Assembly (NCBI GenBank): GCA_019424645.1
Contig: JAHYZB010000042.1
Coordinates: 1-17,470, forward strand
Reading direction: 5' to 3'
DNA length: 17,470 bases
Origin: Oxalobacter formigenes
GTDB lineage: Bacteria > Pseudomonadota > Gammaproteobacteria > Burkholderiales > Burkholderiaceae_D
Both the position numbers and the translations under genes were made by a program. Each line of letters begins with the position of its first letter. Positions within the stretch are counted from its first letter, which is position 1. Below the pieces are notes generated by a model. The model did no database searches, was not told the origin of the DNA, and saw only the letters and a list, made by a program, of their open reading frames with translations. Below are positions 14,197 through 17,470 of the stretch, piece by piece.

Positions 14197-14274
14197 CGCC
14201 CATAATCCCTTCGTTTTGCCCGTCGGTCAGTCTTTGCACGACCCAGCCCATCCAGAATAACTGGAGGAACAATT

Positions 14275-16989
14275 ATGAACGGCAAAACCGTATCCAGTAT
14301 CAAGACGCAAAAAGCAGTCAAACCGAACGCTGCTTTCCAACGGCTCATGTATGACGCGACACTCCCGGCAGAGGATGTCCTGCGTGCTTATCACTCGGGT
14401 TGCGATGGCATCGCCAACCCCGAAACCGTTGAACGAAACCGGGAAGACTGGGGCAGCAACCTCGTTGACACCGGCAAACACAAATCGTTTCCCCGACGGC
14501 TCGCCGAAGCGTTCGTCAACCCGTTTACGGCCATACTGACCGTACTGGCTGCCGTTTCCTTCGTGACCGACGTCGTCCTGCCATCGACAGGCGAACAGGA
14601 CTTCATGACCATTGTCGTCATCCTGACAATGGTTCTCCTGTCCGGTGTCTTGCGCTTCGTCCAGGAAACGCGCAGCAATAATGCTGCCGAAAAACTGACC
14701 AGCATGGTCAAGAATACGACCGCTGTCCTCCGGCAGTACAGTGGCCGGCAGGAAATCCCGATGGAAGACGTCGTCGTCGGCGATATCGTCCTTCTGGCAG
14801 CCGGTGACATGGTTCCTGCCGATTGCCGCATCATCAAGGCCAAAGACCTGTTCATCTCGCAATCCGCCATGACAGGGGAGAGTGAACCGGTCGAAAAAAC
14901 ACCGCATGTCGTCGACATTTCAGACGGAAAAGCCGTAACCGAGTGCGGCAATCTGGTTTTCATGGGAAGCAACGTCATCAGTGGCAGTGCCGAAGCCGTC
15001 GTCGTCCTGACCGGCAACCAGACCCTTTTCGGCGGTATTGCCCGCTCGCTCGATGCCAAACGCGAGCCGACCGGTTTTGAAAAAGGCATCAGCTCCGTCT
15101 CATGGCTGTTGATCCGCTTCATGCTCGTCATGGTACCCATCGTATTCGTCATCAACGGCATCACCAAGGACGACTGGATGGAAGCGCTGCTCTTCGCCAT
15201 CTCGATAGCCGTGGGACTCACGCCAGAAATGCTGCCGATGATCGTCACGACCTGTCTGGCAAGAGGGGCGGTTGCGATGAGCAGGAAGAAAACCATCATC
15301 AAGAACCTGTCCTCCATCCAGAACCTTGGATCGATGAACGTATTGTGTACCGACAAGACCGGGACCCTGACGCGTGACAAGGTCATCCTTGAACGCCATC
15401 TGGACATTCACGGGGCCGAAGACGTGCGCGTCCTGTCATTCGCCTTTTTGAACAGCTTTTACCAGACAGGCCTCAAAAACCTGATGGACATTTCCATCAT
15501 CGAGCGGACAAACGAGGAAAGCGAAAACGAACCATCCCTGCGACGGCTGTCGACCAGCTACGCCAAAATCGACGAAATCCCCTTCGATTTCGAACGCCGC
15601 CGCATGAGTGTGGTCGTCACGAGTCCTGCCGGTGGCACGACGTTGATCACCAAGGGCGCTGTCGAGGAAATGCTGTCCGTTTGCCGGTATGCCGAATATC
15701 GCGGAGAAGTCATCGAACTGACTGATGCAGTGATCGATGAAATCCGGATCATGGTGGAAGATTTGAATGACGACGGCATGCGCGTCATTGCCATCGCCCG
15801 GAAAAACTCGACCGTCAAAACGCCGACCTTTTCGGTGGCCGATGAATCGGATATGGTGCTGATGGGTTATCTGGCCTTCCTCGATCCGCCCAAAGAAAGC
15901 GCACAGGCCGCGATTGCCGCCCTGAATGCTCACGGCGTGAACGTCAAGATCCTGACCGGCGACAACGACCTCGTCACCAGTGCCATCTGCCGTCAGGTCG
16001 GCATGAAAACCGGCAACATCGTCCTGGGCAGCGATGTCGAAGACATGGACGACGCCACCTTGTCGGAAACCGTTGAAAAAACGGACGTTTTCGCCAAACT
16101 CTCGCCACAGCAGAAAGCGCGCATCGTCAGCATGTTGCGTGAAAACGGGCATGTCGTCGGTTACATGGGTGACGGCATTAACGACGCCTCGGCCATGAAA
16201 GCCTCCGACGTGGGTATCTCAGTCGATACCGCCGTCGATATCGCCAAGGAATCGGCCGACGTCATCCTGCTGGAAAAAGACCTCATGGTACTGGAACAGG
16301 GCGTCGTCGAAGGCCGCAAGACCTACGGCAACATGATCAAATATATCAAGATGACGACCAGCTCGAACTTCGGGAACATGTTTTCCGTACTGGCCGCCAG
16401 CATTTTCCTGCCGTTTCTGCCGATGGCCGCTGTCCAGATCATATTGCTGAACCTGATCTATGACTGCGTCAACGTCGCCTTGCCCTGGGATAACGTCGAC
16501 AAGACCGAACTCATGGCGCCGAAGAAATGGGAAGCGTCTTCCATCGGCCGCTTCATGCTGCATGTCGGGCCCGTCAGCTCCATTTTCGACATCGTGACGT
16601 TTTTGCTGATGTTCTTCGTCATCTGTCCTGCCGTTGTGGGAGGGCCTTTCCATACCCTTGGAGTGGAACAGCAAATCCTGTTCATCGCCGTGTTCCAGGC
16701 AGGCTGGTTCATCGAATCCATGTGGAGCCAGACGCTCATCATGCAAATGATCCGTACGCCGCATGTGCCCTTCATCGAAAGCAGGGCATCGATGGCGGTC
16801 ATCCTCGCCAGTGCCGCCGGAATTGCATTGACGACGTTCATTCCCTATACGCCTTTCGGCACGGCCATCGGCCTGTCGCCGTTACCGGGCGTTTATTTTG
16901 CATGGCTTTTTGCCATCATCGCCGGTTACGTCCTGCTGGTTGAAGTCGTGAAAGTCGCCTATATCCGCAAATATCACGAGTGGCTTTAG
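14275..16989 (+). CDS. mgtA: Mg2+-importing P-type ATPase, MgtA/MgtB family (P3B)
   Basis: 904 residues, the family's normal length. GGAGGA (14263-14268) sits 6 nt before the ATG. P-type ATPase motifs are all present: TGES at 200-203 (actuator), DKTGTLT at 360-366 with Asp360 as the phosphorylated residue, KGA at 460-462 (nucleotide binding), TGDN at 561-564, and GDGINDASAMK with the hinge at 632-642. About ten membrane helices are expected: pairs near 82-130 and 275-325, and six after 695. The N-terminal YHSGCDGIANPETVERNREDWGSN region (from about 39) and NLIYDCVNVALPWDNVD (726-742) are typical of MgtA/MgtB. It imports Mg2+ across the inner membrane using ATP. No mgtC neighbour is seen. The long leader with upstream ORFs suggests Mg2+-dependent readthrough. 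mgtA and mgtB cannot be separated by sight, so the symbol is by family. Confidence 0.93.
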   Translation: MNGKTVSSIKTQKAVKPNAAFQRLMYDATLPAEDVLRAYHSGCDGIANPETVERNREDWGSNLVDTGKHKSFPRRLAEAFVNPFTAILTVLAAVSFVTDVVLPSTGEQDFMTIVVILTMVLLSGVLRFVQETRSNNAAEKLTSMVKNTTAVLRQYSGRQEIPMEDVVVGDIVLLAAGDMVPADCRIIKAKDLFISQSAMTGESEPVEKTPHVVDISDGKAVTECGNLVFMGSNVISGSAEAVVVLTGNQTLFGGIARSLDAKREPTGFEKGISSVSWLLIRFMLVMVPIVFVINGITKDDWMEALLFAISIAVGLTPEMLPMIVTTCLARGAVAMSRKKTIIKNLSSIQNLGSMNVLCTDKTGTLTRDKVILERHLDIHGAEDVRVLSFAFLNSFYQTGLKNLMDISIIERTNEESENEPSLRRLSTSYAKIDEIPFDFERRRMSVVVTSPAGGTTLITKGAVEEMLSVCRYAEYRGEVIELTDAVIDEIRIMVEDLNDDGMRVIAIARKNSTVKTPTFSVADESDMVLMGYLAFLDPPKESAQAAIAALNAHGVNVKILTGDNDLVTSAICRQVGMKTGNIVLGSDVEDMDDATLSETVEKTDVFAKLSPQQKARIVSMLRENGHVVGYMGDGINDASAMKASDVGISVDTAVDIAKESADVILLEKDLMVLEQGVVEGRKTYGNMIKYIKMTTSSNFGNMFSVLAASIFLPFLPMAAVQIILLNLIYDCVNVALPWDNVDKTELMAPKKWEASSIGRFMLHVGPVSSIFDIVTFLLMFFVICPAVVGGPFHTLGVEQQILFIAVFQAGWFIESMWSQTLIMQMIRTPHVPFIESRASMAVILASAAGIALTTFIPYTPFGTAIGLSPLPGVYFAWLFAIIAGYVLLVEVVKVAYIRKYHEWL

Positions 16990-17334
16990 GCCGTTGGCGA
17001 GGGAAAATGCAACAGGCAGTTAAAAATGCGGCGTTTTCCCTCGGTAAAAAAGCGATTTTTATTTAAAAAAGCCATACCAGCTGTTAAAATTCCATGTTTT
17101 TCAGGGCGGCTCCAAAAACCGGAAAAGAGACTTGTTCCAACCGGTCAAGCCTGTCCCGCAGAAAAGGTGTGTTTGCCCATCCCGAATGGACAGGCACGCC
17201 ATGAAACTGAACAGCCGGTCAAAACCGGCCGCATTCACTAAAAGGGAAAAGGCTGTGTTCCGGTTTAAATCATCGGTGCCTGACATCCCGTTAAAAATAT
17301 CTTTCAAAAGAAGAGCAGAAAAAAGGAGTAACAC
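16990..17334. other. Intergenic stretch with inverted repeats; likely ppa leader region
   Basis: No convincing gene was found. A perfect 10-bp inverted repeat CGAGGGAAAA (16998-17007) / TTTTCCCTCG (17034-17043) follows mgtA by 8 bp but lacks a T-run. Beyond a possible promoter at 17062-17090, GCCTGTCC (17149-17156) pairs with GGACAGGC (17188-17195), and GCCGGT-CAAA-ACCGGC (17214-17229) forms a tight hairpin. A 50-codon basic ORF from the ATG at 17186 ends in a TGA overlapping the ppa ATG, but it has no ribosome binding site. Confidence 0.5.
17062..17090 (+). promoter_or_regulatory. Possible ppa promoter
   Basis: TTTAAA at 17062-17067, a 17-bp spacer and TAAAAT at 17085-17090 (-35 4 of 6, -10 5 of 6). 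It would give a leader of about 240 nt that contains both hairpins described for this intergenic stretch. Confidence 0.35.
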
Positions 17335-17470
17335 ATGAATATCTGGCACGACATCGCTTCCTCACGTGTCAATCCGCAGGACTTTTACGGCGTCATCGAA
17401 ATTCCGAAGGGCTGCAAGGTCAAATATGAACTCGATAAAGAAACCGGCATGTTGCTGATGGATCGCGTAC
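17335..17470 (+). CDS. ppa: Inorganic pyrophosphatase (family I), 5' part only
   Basis: The gene is cut by the window edge after 45 codons. The start follows AAAGGAG with 6-nt spacing. The visible product opens MNIWHDIASSRVNPQDFYGV and continues with the family I signature start IEIPKGCKVKYELDKETG, whose Glu, Lys and Tyr are conserved active-site or near-active-site residues. The enzyme hydrolyses pyrophosphate to two phosphates in the cytosol and needs Mg2+, which pulls biosynthetic reactions forward. The N-terminus with WHDI is a soluble PpaA type, not the membrane proton-pumping type. It follows the Mg2+ importer on the same strand at 345 bp, with its own possible promoter. Length and C-terminal motifs cannot be checked here. 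Confidence 0.85.
   Translation, partial: MNIWHDIASSRVNPQDFYGVIEIPKGCKVKYELDKETGMLLMDRV

Noticed and set aside
13995..14274. M-box riboswitch or PhoP box in the mgtA leader
   Set aside because: I could not find the conserved M-box core or a GTTTA direct repeat at the right place. Short ORFs and hairpins explain the leader better.
14391..15407. 338-codon minus-strand open frame beneath the mgtA gene
   Set aside because: It lies wholly antisense to a clearly conserved P-type ATPase and shows no domain. It is a shadow of codon bias.
17186..17338. Basic 50-codon ORF overlapping the ppa start by ATGA
   Set aside because: It has no ribosome binding site and a low-complexity Lys/Arg/Ser composition. 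It is mentioned in the leader finding but not called as a gene.

Overview
The window looks like chromosome of a Gram-negative bacterium of medium GC content. A class C beta-lactamase with a signal peptide, a Skp/OmpH-like protein and several Sec signal peptides all imply an outer membrane and periplasm. My best guess is a betaproteobacterium near Oxalobacter (Burkholderiales). This is inference from gene content and composition, since no rRNA or marker gene is present.

Layout. Positions 1-378 are the trailer end of a type I-C-like CRISPR array: five complete repeats and one decayed terminal repeat. The leader and cas genes should lie to the left, outside the window. Positions 498-3767 (minus) encode a large soluble hybrid histidine kinase. 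Positions 3972-5656 (plus) hold ybaK (Cys-tRNA(Pro) deacylase) and a class C beta-lactamase 20 bp apart, probably one transcript. Positions 5657-6028 have no convincing gene and end in a strong terminator. Positions 6029-10052 look like an accessory segment: one unrecognised, possibly phage-derived protein, then three tandem paralogous secreted Sel1-repeat proteins in visibly AT-richer DNA. A ClC-family channel/antiporter (minus) and an MFS transporter (plus) diverge from about 11.5-11.8 kb. A Skp-like small envelope protein, an MgtA-type Mg2+ P-type ATPase and the first 45 codons of inorganic pyrophosphatase complete the window.

The most interesting element is the roughly 280-nt leader of the mgtA-like gene (about 13995-14274). 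It has a good sigma70-type promoter and two tandem short ORFs. The second ORF has a strong ribosome binding site and encodes MDPDSSRKTRPDGHIVSDL, whose acidic-proline start recalls enterobacterial MgtL (MEPDP...). Its 3' end overlaps an intrinsic terminator, and a competing hairpin can sequester the terminator's 5' arm. This is the architecture of a translation-coupled, Mg2+-responsive attenuator. The clc gene has a similar arrangement: a 41-codon ORF ending in a run of Leu codons, with its stop codon inside a terminator hairpin immediately before clc. The two leaders may reflect one regulatory strategy for ion transporters in this genome.

The mgtA-like gene and ppa are neighbours. Pyrophosphatase is Mg2+-dependent, so Mg2+ homeostasis is a plausible but unproven theme of the right end.
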